The translations under genes were made by a program, and so were the position numbers. From Bacteroidaceae bacterium (GTDB lineage Bacteria; Bacteroidota; Bacteroidia; Bacteroidales; Bacteroidaceae): a stretch of DNA of 36,971 nt. Position 1 is the stretch's first letter; every line of letters starts with the position of its first letter. A model generated the notes under the pieces. That model was not told the DNA's origin, ran no database searches, and saw only the letters and a program-made list of their open reading frames with translations. The DNA lies in contig JAGCPY010000009.1 of NCBI GenBank assembly GCA_017965425.1, positions 1 through 36,971 on the forward strand, written 5' to 3'. Below are positions 16,418-24,091 of the stretch, in pieces.

Positions 16418-17107
16418 ATGGCGGTTCATCTTTCCAATAGCAACAGCGACCTCTCTCTTCCTGTCAGAGAGGGTGGGGGAGAGACTTTACTCTGTCTTTC
16501 CAATGCTTCCATTGCTTTCGGCGACCGCTATCTGTTCCGCAACCTAAACCTAACGGTGGAAAAGGGACAGCTCATTGGTCTTGCCGGCGAAAGCGGATGT
16601 GGCAAGACATCCTTACTGCGAGCTGTCCTCGGCTTTGTGCCATTGACAGAAGGCTCCATAGAAGTGTGTGGTATTCCACTCACGTCTCATCATGTCGATG
16701 CCATCCGACGACTAACGGCCTACATGCCACAAGAACTTCAGCCGCCTGCCACAACGGGACGCGACCTCATAGACTTGACCCTGACACTTTCTGAGAATAG
16801 GACGATTAAAAAAGATGTAAACATAGAGCCGTTATTGGCTCCTTTGGGACTTGAGCCTACGCTTTTACAACTCTCTGCCACAAAGCTGTCTGGCGGACAG
16901 CGCCAACGGCTGTTGCTTGCCGCGGCCTTGGCTTTGCCAAAACCGTTGTTGCTCTTGGACGAGCCCACTTCTGCCCTCGACGAAGACAGCGCACAGCGGG
17001 TGGCATTGACATTGCTTCGCACCTGCCACGAACAAGGTAGGGCGGCGTTGGTTGTCAGTCACGCTTCTGTCCTCCTCTCTTGTTGTGACAAGGTTTTTCA
17101 CCTCTAA
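16418..17107 (+). CDS. ABC transporter ATP-binding protein
   Basis: The product is 229 residues. Walker A is GLAGESGCGKTSLL, the Q-loop is MPQE, the signature is LSGGQRQRLLLAAAL, Walker B is PLLLLDEPTSALD and the switch histidine is in VVSHAS. All ATPase elements are intact. The first 24 residues (MAVHLSNSNS then DLSLPVREGGGETL) are not part of the fold and are encoded by a REP-like palindrome at 16448-16485. No later in-frame ATG exists before the conserved core starting LLCLSNASIAFG. No permease is adjacent. The stop is 21 bases before aguB, so it may be co-transcribed. The substrate cannot be deduced. Confidence 0.85.
   Translation: MAVHLSNSNSDLSLPVREGGGETLLCLSNASIAFGDRYLFRNLNLTVEKGQLIGLAGESGCGKTSLLRAVLGFVPLTEGSIEVCGIPLTSHHVDAIRRLTAYMPQELQPPATTGRDLIDLTLTLSENRTIKKDVNIEPLLAPLGLEPTLLQLSATKLSGGQRQRLLLAAALALPKPLLLLDEPTSALDEDSAQRVALTLLRTCHEQGRAALVVSHASVLLSCCDKVFHL
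16448..16485. repeat. REP-like palindrome inside the ABC ATPase coding region
   Basis: The stem CCTCTCT/AGAGAGG (16450-16456 and 16466-16472) is followed by a G-rich run GGTGGGGGAGAG. It is translated as DLSLPVREGGGETL and adds a non-conserved N-terminal extension. Confidence 0.55.
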
Positions 17108-17128
17108 CCTCTAAACCCCTGAACCTTC

Positions 17129-18004
17129 ATGAAAGTAGCATTGATTCAGCAATCCTGCACAGCAGACATTCAGGATAACAAGGAGCGTCTGGCGGCCAAC
17201 ATCGCAGACGTTGCAGCTCGCGGCGCAGAGTTGGTCGTCTTTCAAGAGCTTCACAATACCCCGTACTTCTGTCAGGTTGAAGATGTCAATAACTTCAACT
17301 TGGCCGAGCCCATCCCCGGCCCCAGCACTGACTTTTTCGGTACTCTTGCCCGCCAACACCACATTGTCCTCGTCACAAGTCTCTTTGAGCGACGTGCATC
17401 AGGACTTTATCACAACACAGCCGTTGTGATGGAACGTGACGGTTCCATCGCGGGCATACACAGAAAGATGCATATTCCCGACGACCCTGCCTACTATGAG
17501 AAGTTCTACTTCACACCTGGCGATCTTGGCTTCCGTCCCATTCAGACTTCCGTTGGGTGTCTTGGTGTGCAGGTGTGTTGGGATCAATGGTACCCCGAAG
17601 GTGCACGTCTCATGGCGTTGGCAGGAGCCGACATTCTGATCTATCCTACCGCCATCGGCTATGAGAGCACAGACACGCCAGAAGAGAAAGCCCGCCAGCG
17701 ACAGGCTTGGCAACTTGTCCAGCGAGGACATGCCGTTGCCAATGGATTGCCCCTCGTTGCCGTCAACCGTGTTGGACATGAACCGGATCCCAGTGGACAG
17801 ACAAACGGCATCCTGTTCTGGGGTTCGAGCTTCATTGCTGGACCACAAGGTGAAATTCTTGCCGAAGCTTCTCAAGACAAGTCGGAAAACCTCGTCATAG
17901 ACATCGATGTCCAGCACTCTGAACACGTGCGGCGTTGGTGGCCTTTCTTGCGAGATCGTCGCATCGATGCTTATCAGGATATCACCCGCCGATACCGAGA
18001 TTAG
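17129..18004 (+). CDS. aguB: N-carbamoylputrescine amidase
   Basis: It hydrolyses N-carbamoylputrescine to putrescine, CO2 and ammonia. The product is 291 residues of the nitrilase/carbon-nitrogen hydrolase superfamily. The Glu-Lys-Cys triad is visible: E40 in VVFQELHNTPYF, K113 in HRKMHIPDDPAYYEKFYF and C150 in GVQVCWDQWYPE. The HIPDDPAYYEKFYFTPGD segment and the Asp-Gln-Trp after the cysteine are typical of AguB. The gene lies directly upstream of agmatine deiminase, so agmatine-to-putrescine conversion is complete. Confidence 0.95.
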   Translation: MKVALIQQSCTADIQDNKERLAANIADVAARGAELVVFQELHNTPYFCQVEDVNNFNLAEPIPGPSTDFFGTLARQHHIVLVTSLFERRASGLYHNTAVVMERDGSIAGIHRKMHIPDDPAYYEKFYFTPGDLGFRPIQTSVGCLGVQVCWDQWYPEGARLMALAGADILIYPTAIGYESTDTPEEKARQRQAWQLVQRGHAVANGLPLVAVNRVGHEPDPSGQTNGILFWGSSFIAGPQGEILAEASQDKSENLVIDIDVQHSEHVRRWWPFLRDRRIDAYQDITRRYRD

Positions 18005-18148
18005 GCTATCGTATGAATCTATTACACCTGAATAACCAGATATTTAAGTATTTCCCTTTCAACTTTAACTTAAACAACAACCATTCCCTTGGCTATTCAT
18101 TTCACACCATCCACGCCCACTGTCAGTGACCTCACTTTGCATCTGCAG

Positions 18149-19291
18149 ATGCCAGAGTTGCCCACGACCGAGCATACTGAGTTGCGCGGTACTTTCATGC
18201 CAGCAGAATGGTATCCGCAAAGTGGCGTTTGGCTCACCTGGCCACACGCAGCAACAGACTGGGCTCCCTTGTTGACGGAGGTCGATAACTGCTTTGTCAG
18301 TATTGCTCTTGAAATTCTCGTCCGTAATGAGTACCTTTTGATTGTGACTCCTGAACCAGAACGAGTGAAAGGATTGCTCCACCAACGTATCCCGGCTCGC
18401 CTCTTGCCCCATGTCTGCTATTTTCAATGTCCCACCAACGACACGTGGGCACGTGACCATGCTTTCCTCACACTCATTACCGAGGATGGCCCTCGGCTTC
18501 TTGATTTCAAATTTAATGGATGGGGTAATAAGTTCCCTGCCGACCTCGACAACCAAATCTGCCGCAGACTTGTTGGAGAACTGGATGAGGTCCATGAGTC
18601 TCACGAACCTCGTGAGTTCACTCCTATGCTCCAAGGTGCTTATGAGTCTCATCTTGACTTTGTCCTTGAAGGTGGCAGCATTGAGAGCGACGGTCATGGT
18701 ACCTTGATGACGACCAGCGAATGTCTGCTCTCGCCTCATCGCAACCCGCACCTTCATCAACAACAAATAGAAGAACGGCTCCTCCGCATCTTCCATGCCC
18801 AGCGAATCCTTTGGCTCGACCATGGCTGTCTTGCTGGCGACGATACAGATAGCCACATCGACACACTCGCACGTTTCTGTCCTAACGATACCATCGCTTA
18901 CGTCCAATGCACCGACAAGGAAGACGAGCACTTCGACATCCTCTTGGAAATGGAAAAACAGCTGAAAACATTTGGCTACCTTCTCGTTCCTCTGCCTCTT
19001 CCGTCACCAATTTACGACCCGGAAGATGGCCACCGTCTGCCAGCCACTTATGCAAACTTCCTCGTTATCAACAAAGCTGTTCTCCTCCCGACGTATGGAC
19101 AACCCGACTGCGATGAATTGGCACGCCGCCAACTTCAGAAAGCCTTCCCTCGTTATGACATCGTGCCCGTTGACTGTCGCGTGCTCATACGCCAGCATGG
19201 TTCTCTCCATTGTTCTACCATGCAGTTGCCCGTGGGAGTGATTAACCTTTCCTCACAGGGTCGCAGGTCAAACCGCAACCTAATTTCTTGA
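18149..19291 (+). CDS. aguA: Agmatine deiminase
   Basis: It hydrolyses agmatine to N-carbamoylputrescine and ammonia, supplying AguB. The product is 380 residues from the ATG at 18149. A TTG at 18089 would add 20 residues, but the family core begins at MPAEWYPQSGVWLTWPH, so the ATG is preferred. Guanidino-group-modifying motifs are TNDTWARDHAF, LEGGSIESDG, GDDTDSHID and the nucleophile C355 in HGSLHCSTMQLP. After the normal end (VINL) the frame adds 13 residues (SSQGRRSNRNLIS). This tail overlaps the end of the convergent UPF0371 gene by 50 bases. Confidence 0.94.
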   Translation: MPELPTTEHTELRGTFMPAEWYPQSGVWLTWPHAATDWAPLLTEVDNCFVSIALEILVRNEYLLIVTPEPERVKGLLHQRIPARLLPHVCYFQCPTNDTWARDHAFLTLITEDGPRLLDFKFNGWGNKFPADLDNQICRRLVGELDEVHESHEPREFTPMLQGAYESHLDFVLEGGSIESDGHGTLMTTSECLLSPHRNPHLHQQQIEERLLRIFHAQRILWLDHGCLAGDDTDSHIDTLARFCPNDTIAYVQCTDKEDEHFDILLEMEKQLKTFGYLLVPLPLPSPIYDPEDGHRLPATYANFLVINKAVLLPTYGQPDCDELARRQLQKAFPRYDIVPVDCRVLIRQHGSLHCSTMQLPVGVINLSSQGRRSNRNLIS

Positions 19292-20708
19292 AGATCTTTC
19301 TGTCAACCTCACCAAGCATGACGGTGGCGTGAACCTGACAGCCATCTAAAAGCGGCAGCGTCTCAAGAGCACGGCGGCAATTCTCGTCATGTTGGCTGAG
19401 TACAGCCAACGCCACGAGTACCTCATCGGTATGCAAACGGGGATTGTTGCCATGTAACATCGATGTTTTCATGCGCTGAATAGGCACAATCATGTCCTGA
19501 GGAATCAGCTTCAAGGAGTGGTCGATGCCGGCAAGATATTTTGTGGCATTCAACAACAATGCAGCACAGGGGCCTAATAAGTCAGAAGTGTCGGCGGTGA
19601 TGATGGTGCCGTCTTCTAACTCGATGGCAGCTGACGGATTCCCACTCTGCAAGCGGCGCTCATAGGCAGCAACCGTGGTGGGTCTGTAGGCCGTCGTGAG
19701 CTTCATCTGCTTCATCAATAGGGCGATTTTGTTGACTTCCTCGTTTCCTTTCTTGCCATCCAGCATTTCACCCAAGGCCGCATAATAACGACGGATGATC
19801 TCCTGCTTGGAAGCCTCGCAGCATACCTCGTCGTCCGAGATACAGAAACCAGCCATATTCACGCCCATGTCCGTGGGCGATTTGTAAGGACTTTCGCCAT
19901 AAATGCTTTCGAAAATGGCATTCAAGACAGGGAAAATCTCAATGTCACGGTTGTAGTTGACAGTGGTCTTTCCATAGGCTTCGAGGTGGAAGTGGTCGAT
20001 CATGTTGACGTCATTCAGGTCGGCCGTTGCGGCTTCGTAAGCCACGTTGACGGGATGTTTCAATGGAATCGACCAGATGGGGAAGGTCTCGAACTTGGCA
20101 TAACCTGCCTTGATGCCCCTGCGGTTCTCGCCCCAGAGCTGAGAGAGGCACACCGCCATCTTGCCGCTGCCCGGCCCGGGGGCTGTCACGACGACCAACG
20201 GACGTGAGGTCTCCACGAAATCGTTCTTGCCGAAACCTTCTTCGGAGTCTATCAGTTCGACATTTGTGGGATAGCCTTCGATGAGGTAATGATAATAGAC
20301 ACGCACCCGGCCAAGGCGTTCCAACTGCTCACGGAAGGCGACAGCCGAGGACTGTCCGTTGAAGTGGGTGATGACGACAGAACTGACCAACAACCCTCGC
20401 TCGGAGAACACATCGCGCAAGCGCAGCACATCCTCGGTATAGGGTATGCCCAGGTCGCCACGAACCTTGTTGCGCTCGATGTCCTCGGCACTGATGACGA
20501 TGACAATTTCTGCATCATCTTTCAGCTGCATAAGCATACGCAGCTTACTATCAGGTTGGAAACCAGGTAAAACGCGTGAGGCGTGGTAATCATCGTAGAG
20601 CTTGCCGCCAAATTCCATGTAAAGTTTGTCGCCAAATTGTGCTATGCGCTCCTTGATGTGTTCCGACTGGATGCGGAGGTATTTCTCGTTGTCAAAACCT
20701 TGTTTCAT
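19242..20708 (-). CDS. UPF0371/DUF1846 family protein
   Basis: The product is 488 residues from the ATG at 20706-20708 (MKQGFDNEKYLRIQSEHI), the family-typical start. The frame runs 25 codons further up, but the promoter at 20753-20760 lies inside that stretch, so the longer form cannot be made. Recognisable family segments are YMEFGGKLYDDYHASRVLPGF, VVVTAPGPGSGKMAVCLSQ, GYAKFETFPIWSIPLKHPVN and NYNRDIEIFPVL, each quoted in part. The glycine-rich PGPGSGK loop suggests nucleotide or phosphate binding. The biochemical role of the family is not established. It is monocistronic, and its 3' end overlaps aguA. Confidence 0.92.
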   Translation of the reverse strand: MKQGFDNEKYLRIQSEHIKERIAQFGDKLYMEFGGKLYDDYHASRVLPGFQPDSKLRMLMQLKDDAEIVIVISAEDIERNKVRGDLGIPYTEDVLRLRDVFSERGLLVSSVVITHFNGQSSAVAFREQLERLGRVRVYYHYLIEGYPTNVELIDSEEGFGKNDFVETSRPLVVVTAPGPGSGKMAVCLSQLWGENRRGIKAGYAKFETFPIWSIPLKHPVNVAYEAATADLNDVNMIDHFHLEAYGKTTVNYNRDIEIFPVLNAIFESIYGESPYKSPTDMGVNMAGFCISDDEVCCEASKQEIIRRYYAALGEMLDGKKGNEEVNKIALLMKQMKLTTAYRPTTVAAYERRLQSGNPSAAIELEDGTIITADTSDLLGPCAALLLNATKYLAGIDHSLKLIPQDMIVPIQRMKTSMLHGNNPRLHTDEVLVALAVLSQHDENCRRALETLPLLDGCQVHATVMLGEVDRKIFKKLGCGLTCDPVRKG

Positions 20709-20752
20709 AGGATGTCGTATGTTTAAGGGCGGTTGATAAAAAGAATTCGGCA

Positions 20753-20760
20753 CAAAGGTA
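20753..20760 (-). promoter_or_regulatory. -7 element for the UPF0371 gene
   Basis: The minus strand reads TACCTTTG (TAnnTTTG), 45 bases upstream of the ATG at 20708. It fixes the start choice. Confidence 0.7.
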
Positions 20761-20822
20761 CGGTTTTTCGACGTAAAGGCCAAGAAAAAGGAGCATAAAC
20801 AAAGAAAAAATTGATGCTAATA

Positions 20823-20853
20823 CAAAACAAAAGGGCCGCTTCACAGCGACCCT
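20823..20853 (-). terminator. Rho-independent terminator of the candidate small RNA
   Basis: On the minus strand the stem AGGGTCGCT/AGCGGCCCT (20845-20853 and 20832-20840, one mismatch) is closed by a GTGA tetraloop and followed by TTTTGTTTTG. Confidence 0.75.
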
Positions 20854-20912
20854 GTTGCTTCAGTCTTTAGGTACTAGTCCGTTTAAGGTAAAAAGATTGT
20901 TTTCAGGATAAC
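20823..20912 (-). ncRNA. Candidate small RNA of about 90 nt, unidentified
   Basis: A promoter TATCTTTG (20918-20925) and a strong intrinsic terminator (20823-20853), both on the minus strand, bracket about 90 bases with no ORF. The downstream UPF0371 gene has its own promoter beyond the terminator, so this unit looks independent rather than a leader. The RNA starts near 20912, contains the segment ACGGACTAGTACCTAAAGAC, and ends in a GUGA-capped terminator stem. No SRP core (GGAAGGAAGCAG-type) or other known landmark was seen. Confidence 0.55.
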
Positions 20913-20917
20913 GGCAG

Positions 20918-20925
20918 CAAAGATA
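20918..20925 (-). promoter_or_regulatory. -7 element of the candidate small RNA
   Basis: The minus strand reads TATCTTTG (TAnnTTTG). The following 90 bases contain no gene but end in an intrinsic terminator. Confidence 0.6.
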
Positions 20926-21065
20926 GTTGCTTTTTTAGTCGGATGTACCAATATTTGTATGTTATACAGCATGTTTTTGAAAATATTACTTTTTTTATAG
21001 ACTTAGGATGGTCTTTGGAGGTTGATAGTTTTGCTGTTTTGTAAACTCGATATGGCAAAACGTGC

Positions 21066-21914
21066 TTATTCGGAATGGAACTTAGCTAAAGATTCAATAG
21101 GATTCCGCAAAATATGACCTACTTTATAATTCTCGGAATGTGCCGCATCACGCAGTTCATTCTCAAACTGATAGGCTATTCCACCTACGAAATGAACTGG
21201 GAGGTCGTAGCGTTGGTAGGTGGTGACGTTGCGGACAAAGAAAGCCCGGAAGTGTTTGATGAGGAAGTCGTGGATGCAGTCTTCACCACGATGCTCCGTC
21301 AGGAATGGCACCAATGACGCCAAAAAACGGTTGGGTTGAGGTTGACGATAGACAGCTTCGATGATGTCTGTTTGCGTCAAGCTGAATCGTTGTTCAAAAG
21401 CTTGCCGTAGAACAATTGGAAGTTGTCCCTTCAGAAGGTCACTTACCAAGTGCTTGCCTAATACGGCACCACTGCCTTCATCGCCCAAAATCCACCCCAA
21501 AGGAGAGACGTTCTGGACGATGCTCTTCCCATCGTAAAGGCAAGAATTAGAGCCTGTTCCAAGGATACAGGCGATGCCTTCATCATTTCTGCACAAAGCC
21601 CTTGCAGCTCCAAGGAGGTCGCTTTCGACATGGATTGTTGCTTGTGGAAATGTACGTTCGAGCAATAATCGAATACGTTCCGAAAAAGGCGGAATGCAAC
21701 CAGCTCCGTAGAAGTGAATATCGCGAAGGGGACTTTTTGATCGGGATTCAAGGTGGAGTAGGGTGGAGGCTTCACAGATGACAGCCTGTAACGTGTCATC
21801 ATGATCCCGGACAGGATTGAGTCCTGCCGTATGGACGAGAAATGGGCTTTCTTCTCCTGAACGCTGTAAAAGCCAGGAGGTCTTGGTGGAGCCGCTGTCA
21901 ACGATGAGCTTCAT
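21066..21914 (-). CDS. BadF/BadG/BcrA-type ATPase, probable N-acetylglucosamine-type sugar kinase
   Basis: The product is 282 residues from the ATG at 21912-21914 (MKLIVDSGSTKTSW). Seven extra codons upstream (MPIFAPT) are possible but overlap a candidate promoter. The ASKHA-fold signatures are the phosphate-1 loop DSGSTKTSW, ACILGTGSNSCLYDG and GWILGDEGSGAVLGKH, the last characteristic of GlcNAc kinase-like proteins. The predicted reaction is ATP-dependent phosphorylation of an amino sugar in the cytoplasm. No sugar-metabolism genes are adjacent, so the substrate is an inference from the family. Confidence 0.85.
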   Translation of the reverse strand: MKLIVDSGSTKTSWLLQRSGEESPFLVHTAGLNPVRDHDDTLQAVICEASTLLHLESRSKSPLRDIHFYGAGCIPPFSERIRLLLERTFPQATIHVESDLLGAARALCRNDEGIACILGTGSNSCLYDGKSIVQNVSPLGWILGDEGSGAVLGKHLVSDLLKGQLPIVLRQAFEQRFSLTQTDIIEAVYRQPQPNRFLASLVPFLTEHRGEDCIHDFLIKHFRAFFVRNVTTYQRYDLPVHFVGGIAYQFENELRDAAHSENYKVGHILRNPIESLAKFHSE

Positions 21915-21922
21915 AGTGGGGG

Positions 21923-21930
21923 CAAAAATA
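21923..21930 (-). promoter_or_regulatory. Possible -7 element for the sugar kinase gene
   Basis: The minus strand reads TATTTTTG, a TAnnTTTG match. It would place the RNA start within a few bases of the ATG at 21914, giving a near-leaderless mRNA. Confidence 0.35.
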
Positions 21931-22035
21931 GGCAAAATCTATCAATGGTGGTTTTATTTTGGAAAGAAACCTTGCCTTTTATTAAAAAAGTATGCTTTAT
22001 CAACATAAACTTCATGTAGTTTCAAGTTTTATTCG

Positions 22036-22043
22036 TATATTTG
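22036..22043 (+). promoter_or_regulatory. -7 element for the DUF3078-engB-yidC run
   Basis: TATATTTG (TAnnTTTG) lies 20 bases upstream of the ATG at 22063. Confidence 0.65.
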
Positions 22044-22062
22044 CACCCAAATTGATATAATT

Positions 22063-23469
22063 ATGCGTAAATTTAATCTTTCCATTATCTCGCTTTTGAT
22101 GGCGGGCAGTGTATGGGCAAATATGGCTCATCGGATAAGCATCCAAATAGATGATTATATTATGTCGAAAGTATCGGAAGAACTCACCTCCGATTCTATT
22201 GTTATGAGCCGTAACGATTCCATCATAGCTCAATATACAGATTCGCTTTCTTCTTTTGTGGAACAACTCTATCAGAGTGCAGGAACGGCCAAAATGCCAA
22301 GCCCTTATTATTTCCGTTTATTCGGGCCAGGAACGCTGTACAATAGTGTCCTGTCTCAGAACATGAGTGGAGATATTATAGAGGAACCGACCCCAACGTT
22401 GCCATCTCTTGGTGATAGTGAAGACTCACAATTGCAGCTCTCGGAGGCCATCAACGAGAAACTGGCACAGGCTTATGTGCAGCGTCCGCAACTTTTCAGT
22501 ACAACACAAAGTGACGTGATGAGTGGTGGTAAGCTTCGCTCTGACCTCCAGAAGAAAGTCTCAGAAGACGTGAAGTTGTCTAAGAAAGTGGCAGAAGCGG
22601 CACCAGAGGTGAAGGTGGAAGTAGTGGAGGCCGTGGCAGCCAGACCCAACTTTTGGAAGTTCAAAGGGAATGGTGGCTTGCAATTTACGCAAAGTTACTT
22701 TTCGAAGAACTGGTATCAGGGCGGTGAAAACAACTATTCGATGTTAGCTCTTCTAACATTGGATGCCAACTACAATAACCAGCGTAAAATCCAGTGGGAT
22801 AACAGATTTGAGGCACAACTGGGTTTTCAGACTTCAGAAAGCAACAGCCCCAAGTTCAGGCCTACCAGCAACCTCTTGCGTCTGACATCAAACTTGGGTA
22901 TCAAAGCCATTGGCAACTGGAATTATTCTGCGCAGCTGCAACTGCAATCCCAGCCGTATGTCAGTTTCAACGGAAGTTCTAAGGAGATTGTGGGCGACTT
23001 CCTCTCTCCGTTATATGTCCGATCTTCCATAGGTATGGATTATAATATCAAAAAGAAAAGATTCACGGGTAAACTGCACTTGGCCCCCCTCTCTTACGTC
23101 ATCACGTATGTGAAGGTCGATAGCAGGGTTACGAGATATGGTATCGACCCGGGGCACAACTCCAAGCACGAATGGGGTCCCAATGTCGATTTCACCTTTG
23201 ACTACAAGATTGCAAAGAACATCTCTTGGCATTCACGTTTCTACTGGTTCTCAAACTTCAAACTGACTCGTATAGAGAACGAACATACCATCAACTTCAC
23301 GGTGAACAAGTATATTTCGGCCAAGTTGTTTATGTATCCACGTTTCGAGGATGCTAAGTATTATAATATCAAGCGCAATGCTGATGGCAGTCTTGCTGAC
23401 GACAGTGCACGGGAGACTTATTGGATGTTCAAGGAGTTCCTCTCGCTTGGTTTAAACTACGATTTCTAA
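22063..23469 (+). CDS. DUF3078 outer-membrane-type protein
   Basis: The product is 468 residues with a signal peptide ([19 protein letters not shown]). The N-terminal 190 residues are a variable, charged region. From about residue 195 comes the DUF3078 signature: [18 protein letters not shown] then [20 protein letters not shown]. The remainder alternates polar and aromatic residues in strand-like blocks and ends in LSLGLNYDF, a typical outer-membrane C-terminal aromatic. Members are Bacteroidetes-specific predicted outer-membrane barrels of unknown function. It is the first gene of a tight run with engB (16 bases apart) and yidC. Confidence 0.85.
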   Translation: MRKFNLSIISLLMAGSVWANMAHRISIQIDDYIMSKVSEELTSDSIVMSRNDSIIAQYTDSLSSFVEQLYQSAGTAKMPSPYYFRLFGPGTLYNSVLSQNMSGDIIEEPTPTLPSLGDSEDSQLQLSEAINEKLAQAYVQRPQLFSTTQSDVMSGGKLRSDLQKKVSEDVKLSKKVAEAAPEVKVEVVEAVAARPNFWKFKGNGGLQFTQSYFSKNWYQGGENNYSMLALLTLDANYNNQRKIQWDNRFEAQLGFQTSESNSPKFRPTSNLLRLTSNLGIKAIGNWNYSAQLQLQSQPYVSFNGSSKEIVGDFLSPLYVRSSIGMDYNIKKKRFTGKLHLAPLSYVITYVKVDSRVTRYGIDPGHNSKHEWGPNVDFTFDYKIAKNISWHSRFYWFSNFKLTRIENEHTINFTVNKYISAKLFMYPRFEDAKYYNIKRNADGSLADDSARETYWMFKEFLSLGLNYDF

Positions 23470-23485
23470 ATACAAAACGAATACC

Positions 23486-24091
23486 GTGGATATTAAGAAT
23501 GCAACCTACCTAAAGAGTAGTGCCCTTATCAGCCAGTGTCCAGAACACAAGAGTCCGGAATATGCTTTCATTGGACGCTCTAATGTTGGCAAGTCAAGCC
23601 TCATCAACATGTTGACGGGTAATAAGAAGCTGGCCAAGACTTCTTCACAACCAGGTAAAACTCTCCTCATCAATCATTTTGCCATCAATAACGGCGATTG
23701 GTATCTCGTTGACCTTCCAGGCTATGGCTTTGCCAAACGCAGCAAGACCGAACGGGCCAAACTGGAGAAGATGATATCAAGCTACATTCTCCAACGCGAA
23801 TGTTTGACAAATCTCTTCGTCCTCATAGATTGTCGCCATGAGCCGCAAGCCGTCGATGTCGAATTTATGAACTGGTTGGGAAACAGTGGAATCCCTTTCA
23901 GTATCGTCTTCACGAAGGCAGACAAACTTAGTCGTTCCAATCTTAATGAGAACGTTAAAGCTTACTTGCAGCGTCTCTCAGAAGATTGGGATCCCCTCCC
24001 TCCTCACTTTGTCACCTCTGCCGAAAGCAAGCAAGGCCGTGAAGAACTCCTCAACTATATAGAAGAAATCAATAAAGAAATCAACCACTAA
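23486..24091 (+). CDS. engB: Ribosome biogenesis GTPase YsxC/EngB
   Basis: The product is 201 residues, the usual length, with a GTG start at 23486. It is an essential TRAFAC GTPase that helps assemble the large ribosomal subunit. G1 is [10 protein letters not shown]2 is the threonine in SSQPGKT, G3 is DLPGYGFA, G4 is TKAD and G5 is TSAES, all intact. Its stop overlaps the yidC ATG by one base (TAATG), implying translational coupling. Confidence 0.97.
   Translation: MDIKNATYLKSSALISQCPEHKSPEYAFIGRSNVGKSSLINMLTGNKKLAKTSSQPGKTLLINHFAINNGDWYLVDLPGYGFAKRSKTERAKLEKMISSYILQRECLTNLFVLIDCRHEPQAVDVEFMNWLGNSGIPFSIVFTKADKLSRSNLNENVKAYLQRLSEDWDPLPPHFVTSAESKQGREELLNYIEEINKEINH

Noticed and set aside
18089-18148. 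TTG start for aguA
   Set aside because: The extra 20 residues are not part of the family core, and an ATG at 18149 gives a normal length.
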